Below are positions 50,577 to 60,400 of a stretch of DNA of 63,047 nucleotides, piece after piece (position 1 is the first letter of the stretch; every line of letters starts with the position of its first letter). The stretch comes from CAZKCI01 sp964551475 (GTDB lineage Bacteria > Auribacterota > Erginobacteria > Erginobacterales > CAZKCI01): positions 1 through 63,047 of the forward strand of contig CAZKCI010000136.1 of assembly GCA_964551475.1 (NCBI GenBank), in the 5' to 3' direction. Below the pieces are notes generated by a model, which saw nothing but the letters and a program-made list of their open reading frames with translations, had not been told where the DNA came from and did not search any database. The position numbers and the translations under genes were made by a program.

Positions 50577-52172
50577 TTACGCGGTATGGCGGTAATCGGG
50601 GAGGAGCAGGGGGGCGACGCGACTGCGGGGAACATTCGCCGCCGCGAGGGCTTCCTGGTAGCGCTTCACGTGATCGAGTGAAAGTTTCCCGGGCTGGACG
50701 CCGGCGGCTTTGTGTCCCGCCTCCCATCCCGCCCGTCTGCCGAAGACGACGATGTCGAGAAGCGAGTTCCCCATCAGGCGGTTGCGGCCGTGGACGCCGC
50801 CGGACGCCTCCCCGGCGACGTAGAGGTTCTTGAGCGCCGTCTCGCAGCGGTCGTTGATGTCCACCCCGCCGTTCTGGTAGTGCTGGGTGGGATAGATCAG
50901 GATCGGCTCCTTCGTCATGTCGATGTCGAAGCGCTGGTATTGCCGGTACATCGCCGGGAGCTTCTTCTGGATCGTCCCGGAACCGTGGAGGATGTCGATC
51001 AGCGGCGAGTCGAGCCAGATCCCGGATCTCCCGCTCGGCGTCGCCACCCCCTTCTTCCGCTCGCCGCACTCGCGGATGATCGCCGCCGCTTCCACGTCGC
51101 GCGTCTCCAGCTCGTAGATGAAACGCTTCCCCTCGTCGTTGACCATCTGGCCGCCCAGCCCCCGCACCTTCTCGGTCACCAGCTGTCCCAGGATCTGCTC
51201 CGGGTAGGCCGCCCCGGTCGGGTGGTACTGGATGGTGTCCATGAAGGCCATCGGGCAGCCCGCCCGGTAGGCGATGACCAGCCCGTCGGCGGTCGCCCCG
51301 TAGTGGTTGGTGCAGGGGAACCCCTGGATGTGGAGACGGCCGCAGCCTCCGGTGGCGACGATGACCGTTTTCGCCCGGGCCACCGCGTAATCGTTCGTCT
51401 CCATGTTGAAGAGGACGGCGCCGGTGCAGGCCCCGCCGTCGGTCAGGAGCTCGACGGCCGCGGTGTATTCCAGAACCTCGATCCCCCGGTTTCTCACCTC
51501 ATCCCGCAGCGTCTTCATGATCTCCCCGCCCGAGTAGTCGCGGGCGGAGTGCATGCGCTTCCGGCAGGTCCCTCCGCCGTGGATGGTCGCCATCGTCCCG
51601 TCCGCTTCCTTGTCGAACATCATCCCCATCTCCTCGAGCCACTTGATCCCGATGGGGGCGTCGAGGACCAGCGCCCGAACCAGCTCGGGCTTGTTGTGGA
51701 ATCCCCCGCCGCCGATCACGTCGAGGTAGTGGAGGGCGGGCGAGTCGTTCTCCTTGTCGGCGGCCTGGATCCCGCCCTGGGCCATCATGGTGTTCGCCTC
51801 GCCGAAGCGGAGCTTGGTCGCCATCAGGACCTTGGCCCCGGCTTCGGCGGCGATCAAGGCGGCCGAGGAGCCGGCCCCGCCCGCGCCGATGATCAGGACG
51901 TCGGTGTCGTAGTCGATCCGGGAGAGGTCGAACTTTGACGGGTCGAGGCGGCTGTAGGACTCCAGAAGGTCGGCGACCTCTTTGGGCATCTCGCCTCCCC
52001 GGTTGGGGCCGACGGCGAGTTGGCGCATCATCCCCTTCTTGTAGTCAGGATGATACTTCTCGAGCGTCGCCTGCTTCTCCTGGGGAGACATGGCGGAGAG
52101 GGTCTCTTTCATCCGGAAGGAGCGGCTCGCTTCCAGGCGCTTGATCGATTCGAGCATGGAGGGGCTGTACAT
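50577..52172 (-). CDS. Fumarate reductase/succinate dehydrogenase-type flavoprotein
   Basis: 531 residues, GGAG 7 bases before the ATG. FAD-binding DVLIIGAGGAGSSAALIAAE (about 91-110), the covalent-FAD type region with MMAQGGIQAA, then DTIQYHPTGAA, GKRFIYELETRD, the substrate-site His in YPTQHYQNGGVDIN, and GEASGGVHGRNRLMGNSLLD. These match FrdA/SdhA and thiol-fumarate reductase A. It carries about 90 extra N-terminal residues that are helical. Last gene of the electron-transfer cluster, 43 bases after its Fe-S partner. Fumarate is the likely substrate; another enoate or an aspartate-oxidase-type reaction is possible. Confidence 0.82.
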   Translation of the reverse strand: MYSPSMLESIKRLEASRSFRMKETLSAMSPQEKQATLEKYHPDYKKGMMRQLAVGPNRGGEMPKEVADLLESYSRLDPSKFDLSRIDYDTDVLIIGAGGAGSSAALIAAEAGAKVLMATKLRFGEANTMMAQGGIQAADKENDSPALHYLDVIGGGGFHNKPELVRALVLDAPIGIKWLEEMGMMFDKEADGTMATIHGGGTCRKRMHSARDYSGGEIMKTLRDEVRNRGIEVLEYTAAVELLTDGGACTGAVLFNMETNDYAVARAKTVIVATGGCGRLHIQGFPCTNHYGATADGLVIAYRAGCPMAFMDTIQYHPTGAAYPEQILGQLVTEKVRGLGGQMVNDEGKRFIYELETRDVEAAAIIRECGERKKGVATPSGRSGIWLDSPLIDILHGSGTIQKKLPAMYRQYQRFDIDMTKEPILIYPTQHYQNGGVDINDRCETALKNLYVAGEASGGVHGRNRLMGNSLLDIVVFGRRAGWEAGHKAAGVQPGKLSLDHVKRYQEALAAANVPRSRVAPLLLPDYRHTA

Positions 52173-52215
52173 GCGGATTCTCCGAAATGAGGTTACGCAA
52201 CCTCACGCAACTTCT

Positions 52216-52896
52216 TTATTCCGGCTCGATGTCTCTCTGGTTGTAGAGCTCCCGGATCTTTTTCGTATCCGTCTTGACTAACGCCGCGATCTCGCTCTCA
52301 AACTTTTTCGCCAGGATCTCGTCAACCCGTTTTCGGAGATGTTCGGCCGGCGGGGCGATGTGCTTCCCGTAGAGGCGGCGGGCCAGGATGGCGGCGTTGA
52401 ACTGGACGATCTCGGCCGGGCATCTGGCCGCGCAGAGTCCGCACATCAGGCAGTCGAAGGAGATGTCGGCCGCCCGGGCGATGTCGCCCCTGAGGAGCGC
52501 CTGAACATAGTCCATCACCTCGATGTCCTGGGGACAGGCCTTGGTGCAGGTGTTGCAGGCGAGACAGCGGAAGACCTCGGGGTAGAGGGCGCGTATGGTG
52601 TCGACCGTGGGCTTGATCTCGTCGAGCTTGTAGGCGGCCTTGTTCGCCGGGAAGATCGGGATCTGGGCGAGGAACATCCCGTCCTCGACTATGGTCTGGC
52701 AGGCGAGTCCGAACTTGATCTTGTAGTCGTCCTTCGTCCGCCAGACCGTCCCGCACCCCCCGCAGAAGCCGCCCCGGCAGCCGCAGCCGCGGACGAGACG
52801 ATAGCCCGCGAACTCCATCGCCCGCATGATGGTGAGGCTCCGCGGGACCCGGTACTGCTTCCCCATGATGTAGATTAGTATTTTATCGTCCGCCAT
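52216..52896 (-). CDS. Fe-S subunit with 2Fe-2S and two 4Fe-4S motifs (FrdB-like)
   Basis: 226 residues. An N-terminal ferredoxin-like domain has C40-x4-C45-x2-C48 (GCRGGFCGGCG) and C66 for a 2Fe-2S cluster. Two 4Fe-4S motifs follow: CLACNTCTKACP (111-121) and CLMCGLCAARCP (149-159). This is a FrdB-like order, but with 8 Fe in two classic ferredoxin motifs and no 3Fe-4S pattern, closer to HdrC-type and TfrB-type proteins without the CCG part. It should pass electrons to the flavoprotein at 50577. Confidence 0.85.
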   Translation of the reverse strand: MADDKILIYIMGKQYRVPRSLTIMRAMEFAGYRLVRGCGCRGGFCGGCGTVWRTKDDYKIKFGLACQTIVEDGMFLAQIPIFPANKAAYKLDEIKPTVDTIRALYPEVFRCLACNTCTKACPQDIEVMDYVQALLRGDIARAADISFDCLMCGLCAARCPAEIVQFNAAILARRLYGKHIAPPAEHLRKRVDEILAKKFESEIAALVKTDTKKIRELYNQRDIEPE

Positions 52897-53207
52897 AATT
52901 CCTCCATTCAGATGCGGACTCTCCGATCAACGGGATATCGGTTCACGGTTCAAGGTTCAACGGTTCAAGGTTCAACGGTTCAAGGGTTCAACGGTTCCAA
53001 GATCCGGGTCAACGCGGATCGGGGCCAGACGCCCCTCCCGCAAGCTCGCCATGCGCCCGCGATCCAAGCCAGCCTGTGGGAGCGACATTCCTGCCTGCCC
53101 CGATCACGATAATATGTATATACAAATCGGGGTCGCGATCCGAGCCGGTATGGATCCCCCGATTGAAGGTCGGGGTCCCACAAAACCGACGTCATCCTTG
53201 GTTTCGG
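52897..53207. repeat. GGTTCAAC tandem and degenerate GTGGGAG repeats
   Basis: GGTTCAAGGTTCAACGGTTC units repeat through about 52937-52998. A half palindrome (53015-53040) and a degenerate GTGGGAG copy (about 53071-53150), broken by TATGTATATACA, follow. No gene. Confidence 0.6.
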
Positions 53208-54032
53208 TCAGCCGGCCGCCCCGCCGATTTCCTGCAATGTCTTCAGGCTGAAGACCGGACCGTCCTTGCAGATGTAGTAGCGCCCGATGTTGCAGCGGCC
53301 GCACTTGCCGATCCCGCAGGTCATCTTCATCTCCAGCGTAGTATAGACCTTTTCCGGCGCGAATCCCAGACGGCTCAAGGCGAGCAGCGTGAACTTGATC
53401 ATGATCGGCGGACCGCAGGTGATCACGAAATCCGCTCGCGGCTTCATCTCCTCGAGCACCCGGGGGACCAGCCCGACCTTCCCCGCCCACCCCGCCTTCT
53501 CCCCGCCGGGGTCGACGGTCAGCGTCACGTTCGTCCGGGGGGCCTTCGCCCACTCCTCAAGCTCCTTCTTATAGACGAGGTCGTCCGCCGTCCTCGCCCC
53601 GTAGAGTATCTCGACGGCGCCGTACTTTTCCCGCTGGTCAAGACAGAACTGGATCGCCGGGCGCAACGGGGCCATCCCGATCCCGCCCCCGACGAAGAGG
53701 AGGCCGGCTCCCTCCATCTCCTCCAGCGGGAAATGGTTCCCGAACGGCCCCCGGACTCCGATTGTCGAACCGGGAAGGAGGCGGTGGAGGGCCTGGGTCA
53801 CCGTCCCCATCCTCTTGACCGAGCACTCGATCGCCCCTCCCCGGGTGGGCGAGGAGGCGACGCAAAAAGGGGCCTCTCCCGCTCCGAAGGCGGAGAGCTC
53901 GACGAACTGGCCGGGGAGATGGCGGAGCGGCTCGCCTTCGACCTCCAGGACGAAGGTCCGGATGTCCGCCGTCTCCGGAACGATCCGGACGACTTTGGCG
54001 AGACGAGGGATAAGCGGATTATCACTTTTCAT
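53208..54032 (-). CDS. FAD/NAD(P)-binding subunit (AsrB/HydG/FlxA-like)
   Basis: 274 residues. FNR-type layout: RTFVLEVEGEPLRHLPGQFVE (FAD domain), GPFGNHFPLEEM, FVGGGIGMAPLRPAI (NAD-binding), ILYGARTADDLVYKKEL, TCGPPIMIKFTLLAL and a C-terminal 2Fe-2S site C-x4-C-x2-C with a later Cys (TCGIGKCGRCNIGRYYIC), as in PyrK and sulfhydrogenase gamma. It links NAD(P)H to Fe-S carriers. The start overlaps the TPR gene stop in ATGA. In Flx-Hdr clusters the corresponding protein (FlxA) feeds electrons to HdrA. Confidence 0.88.
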   Translation of the reverse strand: MKSDNPLIPRLAKVVRIVPETADIRTFVLEVEGEPLRHLPGQFVELSAFGAGEAPFCVASSPTRGGAIECSVKRMGTVTQALHRLLPGSTIGVRGPFGNHFPLEEMEGAGLLFVGGGIGMAPLRPAIQFCLDQREKYGAVEILYGARTADDLVYKKELEEWAKAPRTNVTLTVDPGGEKAGWAGKVGLVPRVLEEMKPRADFVITCGPPIMIKFTLLALSRLGFAPEKVYTTLEMKMTCGIGKCGRCNIGRYYICKDGPVFSLKTLQEIGGAAG

Positions 54033-54616
54033 GGCGTTCGCGCGGGGACCGGGGTGGTTTTCAGGGCGGCGCAATGTTCCTTCGCCTGGCTCTCCCAGGA
54101 CGATCCCCTGGAACAAACCTTCAGGTACTCCTCCCAAGTCTTCACCGCCTCCGAGCGGCGCCCGGCGCCTTCGTAGGCCAGCGCCAGGTAATACAGCGAG
54201 ATGTGCTTGTGGTCCTTCTGGCAATACCTGACCGCGCGGATCAGGTGCTCTATGGCGCGGGAATAATTTTTCTCCTGCTCGAGATAGATCTGACCGAGAT
54301 AGCCGTGGCACTCTCCGAGGCGCGGGGAGCGGCGGGCGACCTTGCTGAACATCTCCTTGGCTTCGGCGTATCGTCCCTCCCGGAACAGGTCCTTGGCCTG
54401 TTGGTAGAGCAGGCTCGTTTTTTCATCCAGGTAGACCGGAGAGACCTGATTATTCCTGATCTTGCTCTCCAGGTCCCTCTGGTTGTATTCCATGTTTTGC
54501 TGGATCTCCCCGACATCGATGCCTCCGGCCGGTGAGATCCCCGTCCCAGCCAAGGACAGGCCGGCGGCGACCAGGCCGACGATACGACAGATCATTCGTC
54601 GGGGAATCGTAGTCAT
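54029..54616 (-). CDS. Secreted TPR protein inside the redox operon
   Basis: 195 residues from ATG 54616. The N-terminus has an export-type hydrophobic segment (ICRIVGLVAAGLSLAGTG). TPR-type helices: LLYQQAKDLFREGRYAEAKE, ECHGYLGQIYLEQEKNYSRA and LYYLALAYEGAGRRSEAVKT. It lies between the two subunit genes of an AsrAB-like pair and is joined to the second by an ATGA overlap. This is an odd place for a secreted scaffold; it may organise the redox proteins at the membrane. Confidence 0.7.
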   Translation of the reverse strand: MTTIPRRMICRIVGLVAAGLSLAGTGISPAGGIDVGEIQQNMEYNQRDLESKIRNNQVSPVYLDEKTSLLYQQAKDLFREGRYAEAKEMFSKVARRSPRLGECHGYLGQIYLEQEKNYSRAIEHLIRAVRYCQKDHKHISLYYLALAYEGAGRRSEAVKTWEEYLKVCSRGSSWESQAKEHCAALKTTPVPARTP

Positions 54617-54730
54617 ACTATTCCAAGATTCCAATCCGCGTAATCCCTGCCTGCCGGCAGGCAGGCGCGGCTATCCATTTTTTCAATCCGTGAAATCCGT
54701 GCAATCCCTGCCCGCCGCGGGCGGGCGTGG

Positions 54731-55696
54731 TTACTTTTCAGCCCCCGCCAGGTCGGTGATCCGGATCCCCGCCGGGCAGTGTTCCAGGCACCGGCCGCAG
54801 CCGACGCAGGCGACCTCGCCGTGGGTCTCCTTGAAGTAGACGAACTTATGGAAAACCCGGTTCCTGAGCCTCTCCCTCCGGACCTCCCGCGGGTTCTCCC
54901 CGCTGGTCATCCTGGTGAAGAGCGGAAAAGCGCAGGTGTCCCAGATCCTTTTCCGGCATCCCCCCTCGTCGCTGAAGTCAAAGCAGTGGCAGGTCGGGCA
55001 GAGGAAGGCGCAGGCCCCGCAGTCAAGGCAGGCCTGCGACTTCTCCTTCCAGTATTCCGGTGCGGTTTCCACCGCACCGGAATATTGGAATTGCACTCGA
55101 ATGAGTTTCTCCGCCGTCTCTTTCCTCTTTTTTAGATCCGCGGCGCCGGCCTCAAACGATTTTCCGCAAGCGGAGGCAATCTCCTCTCCCCTTTTGCTAA
55201 CGGCATGAAGAAGATAACTCTCTCCCCGATCGACCAGCAGGATATCGAGTCCCGTTTCGGCGAAGGGGCTTCCTCCCACTGATCCGCAGAAGCAGTTCTC
55301 GTCCGGCTCGTTACAGGCCAGGCCGATGAGAAGGGCGTTTTTTCGGCGGGAGACATAGAGAGGGTCTTCGATCTCGCCCCCGAAGACCTTGTCGAGAAGC
55401 GTGAGGGCGCGGGCGTCGCAGGGGCGGATGAGGGCAAGAAGAGTCGGTTTGGCCGGCTTGTCCTCGGCCAGGGCCTTCCCTTTCTGGATTCGGAAAATCG
55501 TCTCTCCGGACGGGAAAAAGACGCTTTTCGGCGAGACGACCGAGTTGCGATAGCCGAAGGCCAGCTGCCCCGGATCCTCGAGCCGGCGGAAGGAGTAGGC
55601 CTTCCCCTCCTCCTCTTTCGGCCCCCAGAGATCGTAGCCGGGGAGAAGCCCCCCGATCAGCGCGAGCAAGTCTTTCTTGTTCAGCATCTTATCCAT
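54731..55696 (-). CDS. 4Fe-4S subunit, AsrA/HydB (sulfhydrogenase beta) type
   Basis: 321 residues from ATG 55696 (ATG 55687 is an alternative). The family body has FRIQKGKALAE, LALIRPCDARAL, IGLACNEPDENCFC and two ferredoxin motifs: CLDCGACAFLCPTCHCF (Cys223, 226, 229, 233) and CVGCGRCLEHCPAG near the end. It passes electrons between the FAD subunit and partner Fe-S proteins. The segment QYSGAVETAPEYW before the first motif is encoded by a perfect 14-bp palindrome (55053-55084) and may be an insertion. Confidence 0.82.
   Translation of the reverse strand: MDKMLNKKDLLALIGGLLPGYDLWGPKEEEGKAYSFRRLEDPGQLAFGYRNSVVSPKSVFFPSGETIFRIQKGKALAEDKPAKPTLLALIRPCDARALTLLDKVFGGEIEDPLYVSRRKNALLIGLACNEPDENCFCGSVGGSPFAETGLDILLVDRGESYLLHAVSKRGEEIASACGKSFEAGAADLKKRKETAEKLIRVQFQYSGAVETAPEYWKEKSQACLDCGACAFLCPTCHCFDFSDEGGCRKRIWDTCAFPLFTRMTSGENPREVRRERLRNRVFHKFVYFKETHGEVACVGCGRCLEHCPAGIRITDLAGAEK
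55053..55084. repeat. Perfect hairpin within the AsrA/HydB-like gene
   Basis: TATTCCGGTGCGGT-TTCC-ACCGCACCGGAATA, 14-bp arms, 32 bp in all. Unusual inside a conserved coding sequence. Confidence 0.6.
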
Positions 55697-55713
55697 TCGT
55701 GATAATTCGTAGT

Positions 55714-56580
55714 TCACTTGAAGCCCGGCCCCGGGTCGTCCGGAGAGAAAGTCGAGAGCGGCGCCTTTGCCTCCGGATCCGCCCCCGCTTTCCAGCCGTA
55801 GAGCTCCTTCATGTCCTTGATCGCCTTGCGCATCAGCGTCCGCAGGGGGATATCCGCCGGGCAGACCCGCTCGCACTCGCCGCAGTCCACGCAGCGCCCG
55901 GCGAGGTGCTGTGCCCGCATGGCGTGGAAGAAGAGGTTGGAGACGGCGTCGGGCGAGCGGGGGAGCCATCTCGGAAGAATGGCCTCGGCTGCGCATTCCT
56001 CGCAGTAGCAGAGGGGACAGGCTTGGCGGCAGGCGTAGCAGCGCACGCACCGCTCCATCTGCTTGAGCCAGTAAGCGAGCCGTTCCTCCACCGGGAGCTT
56101 CTCGATCTCCGCCACATCGGAAAACGCGTCGAGAGCGGGTGCCGACGGCGCGGCGCTGTCCTTGATCAGGATGTCGGACATCTCGGGCCGATGGCAGTCG
56201 CACACAAGGCACTGAGCGAGCTTCTTACCTCGAGCGGTCTGGTAGGCGCAGTCCATTCCGATGATGATGACGTTCCCGCGCGTGATCTGACCCTCCCGGA
56301 TCAAGCTCGCGATCGCCCGGACGTCGCAGCCCTTGGCCACGATGGCTGTTTTCCCTTTTTGTGGGAGGGGCGTCTCGCCCCGATCCGAGCCATTTCGGAG
56401 CAAGTAGCGGGCGAGACCACCCGGACAGCGGTCGTTCCAGACGAGGCGGGAGACATCCTCCGTTTTCCGAATGAAGGCGGGGCGGGTCTTTTTCTCGCCT
56501 TCAAAACCGATGACCAGCGCGGCCTTCCCCGATTTGAGAAGCTCCGCGGCGGTACAACGCATTGTCTCACTAGCGGTCAC
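55714..56580 (-). CDS. FrhB/HdrF-like Fe-S protein with an in-frame repeat
   Basis: 288 residues, GTG start with GAAGGAA upstream. The N-terminal FrhB-like region has AIVAKGCDVRAIASLI, VIIIGMDCAYQT and CLVCDCHRPEM. The C-terminal half has CVRCYACRQACPLCYCEEC and CVDCGECERVCPADIP for two or more 4Fe-4S clusters. Residues GSDRGETPLPQ between LLRN and KGKTAIVAKG come from half of the GTGGGAG palindrome (56361-56391), which apparently inserted in frame. It is similar in plan to the protein at 61408. In Flx-Hdr clusters this would correspond to an Fe-S subunit. Confidence 0.8.
   Translation of the reverse strand: MTASETMRCTAAELLKSGKAALVIGFEGEKKTRPAFIRKTEDVSRLVWNDRCPGGLARYLLRNGSDRGETPLPQKGKTAIVAKGCDVRAIASLIREGQITRGNVIIIGMDCAYQTARGKKLAQCLVCDCHRPEMSDILIKDSAAPSAPALDAFSDVAEIEKLPVEERLAYWLKQMERCVRCYACRQACPLCYCEECAAEAILPRWLPRSPDAVSNLFFHAMRAQHLAGRCVDCGECERVCPADIPLRTLMRKAIKDMKELYGWKAGADPEAKAPLSTFSPDDPGPGFK
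56361..56391. repeat. Half GTGGGAG repeat inside the FrhB-like gene
   Basis: GTGGGAGGGGCGTCTCGCCC followed by CGATCCGAGCC, one arm of the dispersed family, in the open reading frame on the opposite strand. Confidence 0.8.
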
Positions 56581-56647
56581 GAATTTCCTTCAGCCTTCAG
56601 TCCTCAGCCTTCAGCCTCTACCCGGTTCACTGTTGACTGTTCACTGC

Positions 56648-57076
56648 TTACCGCTCACTGCTCACCGATTTTACCGGATTCCTCCCCGCCTTCCTCACCT
56701 CCGCCACCGCCGCGTCGACTACTTCCGCCCACTTTTTCCCCTCCGAGGCGGAGACCCAGGAAAGCTGGAGCCTCCGGCCGTCGATGCCCATGAAGTCGAG
56801 GAGGTTCTTGAGGATCGTCATCCTCCGGCGGGTGTGGTAGTTCCCCTCGGAGTAGTGGCAGTCGCCGGGATGGCAGCCGGAGACCAGGACGCCGTCCAGT
56901 CCGGAGGAGAGGGCTTTCAACACCATCAGCGGAGAGACGCGCCCCGAGCAGGGGACGCGGATCACCCGGATGTTGGGGGCGTAGGAAAAGCGGCTCACCC
57001 CCGCCAGGTCCGCCCCGGCGTAGGAGCACCAGTTGCAAAGGAAAGCCACGATCTTGGGCTCGAAGTTCTTGTTCAT
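56648..57076 (-). CDS. mvhD: MvhD/FlxD-like 2Fe-2S electron-transfer subunit
   Basis: 142 residues from ATG 57076. MvhD motifs: IVAFLCNWCSYAGADLAG, IRVIRVPCSGRVSPLMVLKA, DGVLVSGCHPGDCHYSEGNY and LQLSWVSASEGKKW. MvhD couples hydrogenase or other input modules to HdrA through a 2Fe-2S cluster. It is encoded just downstream of hdrA, with 398 bases of repeats between. A second, different mvhD starts off the right edge (62658). Confidence 0.93.
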   Translation of the reverse strand: MNKNFEPKIVAFLCNWCSYAGADLAGVSRFSYAPNIRVIRVPCSGRVSPLMVLKALSSGLDGVLVSGCHPGDCHYSEGNYHTRRRMTILKNLLDFMGIDGRRLQLSWVSASEGKKWAEVVDAAVAEVRKAGRNPVKSVSSER

Positions 57077-57474
57077 GGTCCGATGATCTTCGTATCGCCC
57101 AAAGTCGGGCCAACACGGATCGGGGCGAGACGCCCCTCCCACATAACCAACCTTCGGCCCCTCGCTATGCGCCACTGTGGGAGCAGCGTCCCCGCCGCGA
57201 TCCGAGCCAACATGGATCACGACAAGAATGTCCCTCCCACAACATCAAATTCCGACTGCTCGCCTCGCGCCACTGTGGGAGCGGCGTCCCCGCCGCGATC
57301 CGGGCCATTCGGGATCGGGGCAGGAATGCCCCTCCCACAGCACTGAATCCTGGCCGCTCGTTGTGCGTCACTGTGGGAGCGACATTCTTGTCGCGATCCG
57401 GGCCGACACGGATTGGCGCAGGGTACCGTTCCCCTATGGATTAGAACATTGACTTCTTTTAACCGAGGCCCGAG
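57077..57474. repeat. Run of GTGGGAG repeats between mvhD and hdrA
   Basis: A half copy (57115-57142), full copies (57177-57240 and 57275-57338) and a truncated copy (57373-57420) lie in a row, separated by about 33-36 unique bases. No gene fits here. The spacing suggests repeated insertion or local duplication and may affect expression of mvhD relative to hdrA. Confidence 0.75.
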
Positions 57475-60400
57475 TCAGTCCGCGGCCAAGGCCTCCAGGG
57501 CCGCTCCGATCTGCTCGTGGGAGAACCCCTTCAAGTCGATCGCCGCGGACAGGCAGGCCGCCGCGCAGGTCCCGCACCCCTTGCAGAGCGCTTCGTCCAC
57601 CACGGCGGTCTCCTTCTCCTCGTCGATCTCGATCGCCCGATAGGGGCAGGCCGCGACGCAGAGGCCGCAGGAAACGCAGCGCGCGGAGTGCACCAAGGCG
57701 ATTGTGGACACGCCTTCGACCGCCTTCTGGGTGAGTATGGTCATCGCCCGCCCCGCCGCCGCCCTGGCCTGAACCACGGATTCCTCCAGCGTCTTCGGCC
57801 CGTGGGCCAGTCCGCAGAGGAAGATCCCGTCGGTGGCGAAGTCCACCGGCCGGAGCTTCACGTGGGCCTCCAGAAAATAGTTCTCCGCGTCCAGGGGGAC
57901 CTTGAGGAGCTTCGCCATCTCCCGGTTCTCAACCGGCCCGACGATCGGAGTGGAGAGGACGACGAGATCGGCCCGGATGACCACCTCTTCCCCGAGAATC
58001 GGATCGAAGGCGGAGACCAGCGTGTCCTCCCACTTCCTCTCCACGCGCGGCGGACGGGACAAATCGTAGCGGATGAAGTTCACGCCCAGGTCGCGGGCGA
58101 GCCCGTAGCGGAGTTCCTTGCGCCCGTAGGCCCGGATGTCGCGGTAGAGGAAGAAAACCTCCCGCGTGCGCGACTCCTTCTTGAAGGCGATCGCGTTCTT
58201 CATCGCCTGGTCGCAGCAGAGACGGCTGCAGGAGGGGCGCTTCTCCTCCCTCTGCCCGGCGCAGGCGATGAAGACGATCCGGGAAGCCCGTTTGAGCAGC
58301 GGGTGGGAGACGAAGAGCATGTGCTCGAACTGCCGCGCCGTCACCACGTCGGGGTTCTCGCTGAGCCCGTAGACCGGCGGGAGATCCTCGGCGGCGCCGG
58401 TGGCGAGAAGGATCACGCCGTGACCGACCGTCGCGGTCTCTCCGGAAGATGAAGCGATCTCCGACGAGAAGTTCCCGATGTGTCCGCTCACCTTTTTCAA
58501 TGATGCTTCGCGGTGGACGCGTATTCTCTTTTCGTTTTCGACCTCGTCGATCAAGCGGGAGAGGAAAGCGCGGACATCGCCGCCCTCGATCTCGCCCTGG
58601 AAACGGCGAGCGTTCCCTCCCAGCTCTTTCTCCTTCTCGACCAGATGGACGGCCCTTCCGGCGCGGGCGAGTTCCAAAGCCGCCGTCAGACCCGCCGCGC
58701 CGCCCCCGATCACCAGGGCTCCCTCGCCAACCTCGATCCGGTTCTCCGGAAGGGGGACGAGGCGGGCGGCCTTGGCCACGGCCATCCCGACCAGCTCGGC
58801 GGCCTTGGCCGTGGCCGCTTCCGGGTCGTCCCGGTGGACCCAGGAGCAGTGGTCGCGGATATTGGCCATCTCGAAGAGGTTGGGGTTGAGTCCCGCCCGG
58901 CGCATCATCCTTTTAAAGAGCGGCTCATGCGTGCGGGGCGAACAGGAAGCGACGATCACGCGATTCAGATCGTGTTCGCGGATTTCCGATTCGATTCTCT
59001 TGATCGCGTCCTGGCTGCAGGCGTAGACCAGTTCCTCGGAACGGACGACGTTGGGGAGAGCTTTCGCGGAGCCGGCGACATCGCCGACCCTCACCACCGA
59101 AGCGATGTTGATGCCGCAGTGGCAGACGTAGACGCCGATCCGGGGCGGTTCTCCGGCCGTCGACCGTTCGGGGGGGAAGGTGAGCGCGGGAGAGGATCGT
59201 GAGCCCGAGGCGAGGGCATACCCCGCCGCCGCCATCGCCGCCGCGGATGCCTCGGCCACCGCTTCTGGTATATCCTTGGGGCCGGCTGAGGTTCCGCAGG
59301 CAAAGATCCCCTCCCGGGAGGAAGCGACGCCGGAGAAGGGAACGGCGCGGCAGAAGGAGGTCTCGTCGAGGGCGATCCCGATCTTCTTGGCCAGGGCGCG
59401 CGTCCTCTCCGAGGCGGCGAAGCCGACGGAGAGGACGACAAGGTCGAATGTCTCCGCGATCACCTCCTCATTCTGGCCGACATATCTCACGACTAGATTC
59501 TTATCCCCGTCCCTCTTGAGGCCGGTCGCCCGGGAGCGGAGGAAGCGGACGCCGTGTTCGCGCTCGGCCCTCTCCACGAAGGCGTCGAAATGCTTCCCCT
59601 GGGCCCTGAGGTCGATCCCGAAGATGGACGCGGAGAGGCCCGGGACGTGCTCGGCGGCGACCACCGCCTCCTTGACCGCCTGCATGCAGCACATGGCGGA
59701 GCAGGCGGGGGAACCGGCAACCCGGTCGCGCGAGCCCACGCACTGGAGAAAGGCGATCCGCTTCGGCTCTTTCCCGTCGGAGGGGCGGCGGAGATGGCCG
59801 CCGGAGGGTCCCGAGGCGCAGAGCATCCTTTCGAACTCGAGCGAGGTGACGACGTTCTCGAAGCGGCCGTAGCCGAACTCGCGCCGCAGCGCCGGGTCGA
59901 ACTCGTTCGAACCGGCGGCGAGGATGACGGAACCGACCTTCAGCTCGACCTCTTCCGGCTTCTGTTCGTAGTCCACCGCCCCCGCGTCGCAGGCCTTCCG
60001 GCAGATCCCGCAGCGCTTTTTCGTGAGCATCAGGCAGGCTTTTTCATCGATGACCGCGGCCAGCGGGATCGCCTGGGGAAAGGGGACGCGGATCGCCTTC
60101 GTCTCGCAGAGCATCTGGTTGAAGGGGTCCTTGACCTTGACCGGGCACTTCTGGACGCAGATCCCGCAGCCCGTGCATTTTTCGAGAGAAACGTAACGCG
60201 GACGCCTGAGAACGCGGGCGGTGAATTCGCCCGCGGTCCCCATCACATCCAGGAGGGAGGAGTTGGTGAGAAGCTTGATCCGGGGGTGGCCCCCGGCGTC
60301 AACCAGCTTGGGGGAGAGAATGCAGAGGGCGCAGTCGTTGGTGGGGAAGGTCTTGTCCAGTTTGGCCATCCTCCCCCCGATCGAGGGCGCCTCGTCGAGG

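Noticed and set aside
50712..51938. A 408-residue frame antisense to the flavoprotein gene
   Set aside because: The minus strand encodes clear FAD and active-site motifs; the antisense frame has none.
57077..57474. The regularly spaced repeats as a CRISPR array
   Set aside because: The units are about 64 bp palindromes that differ from each other and occur singly all over the region; spacing is too irregular.
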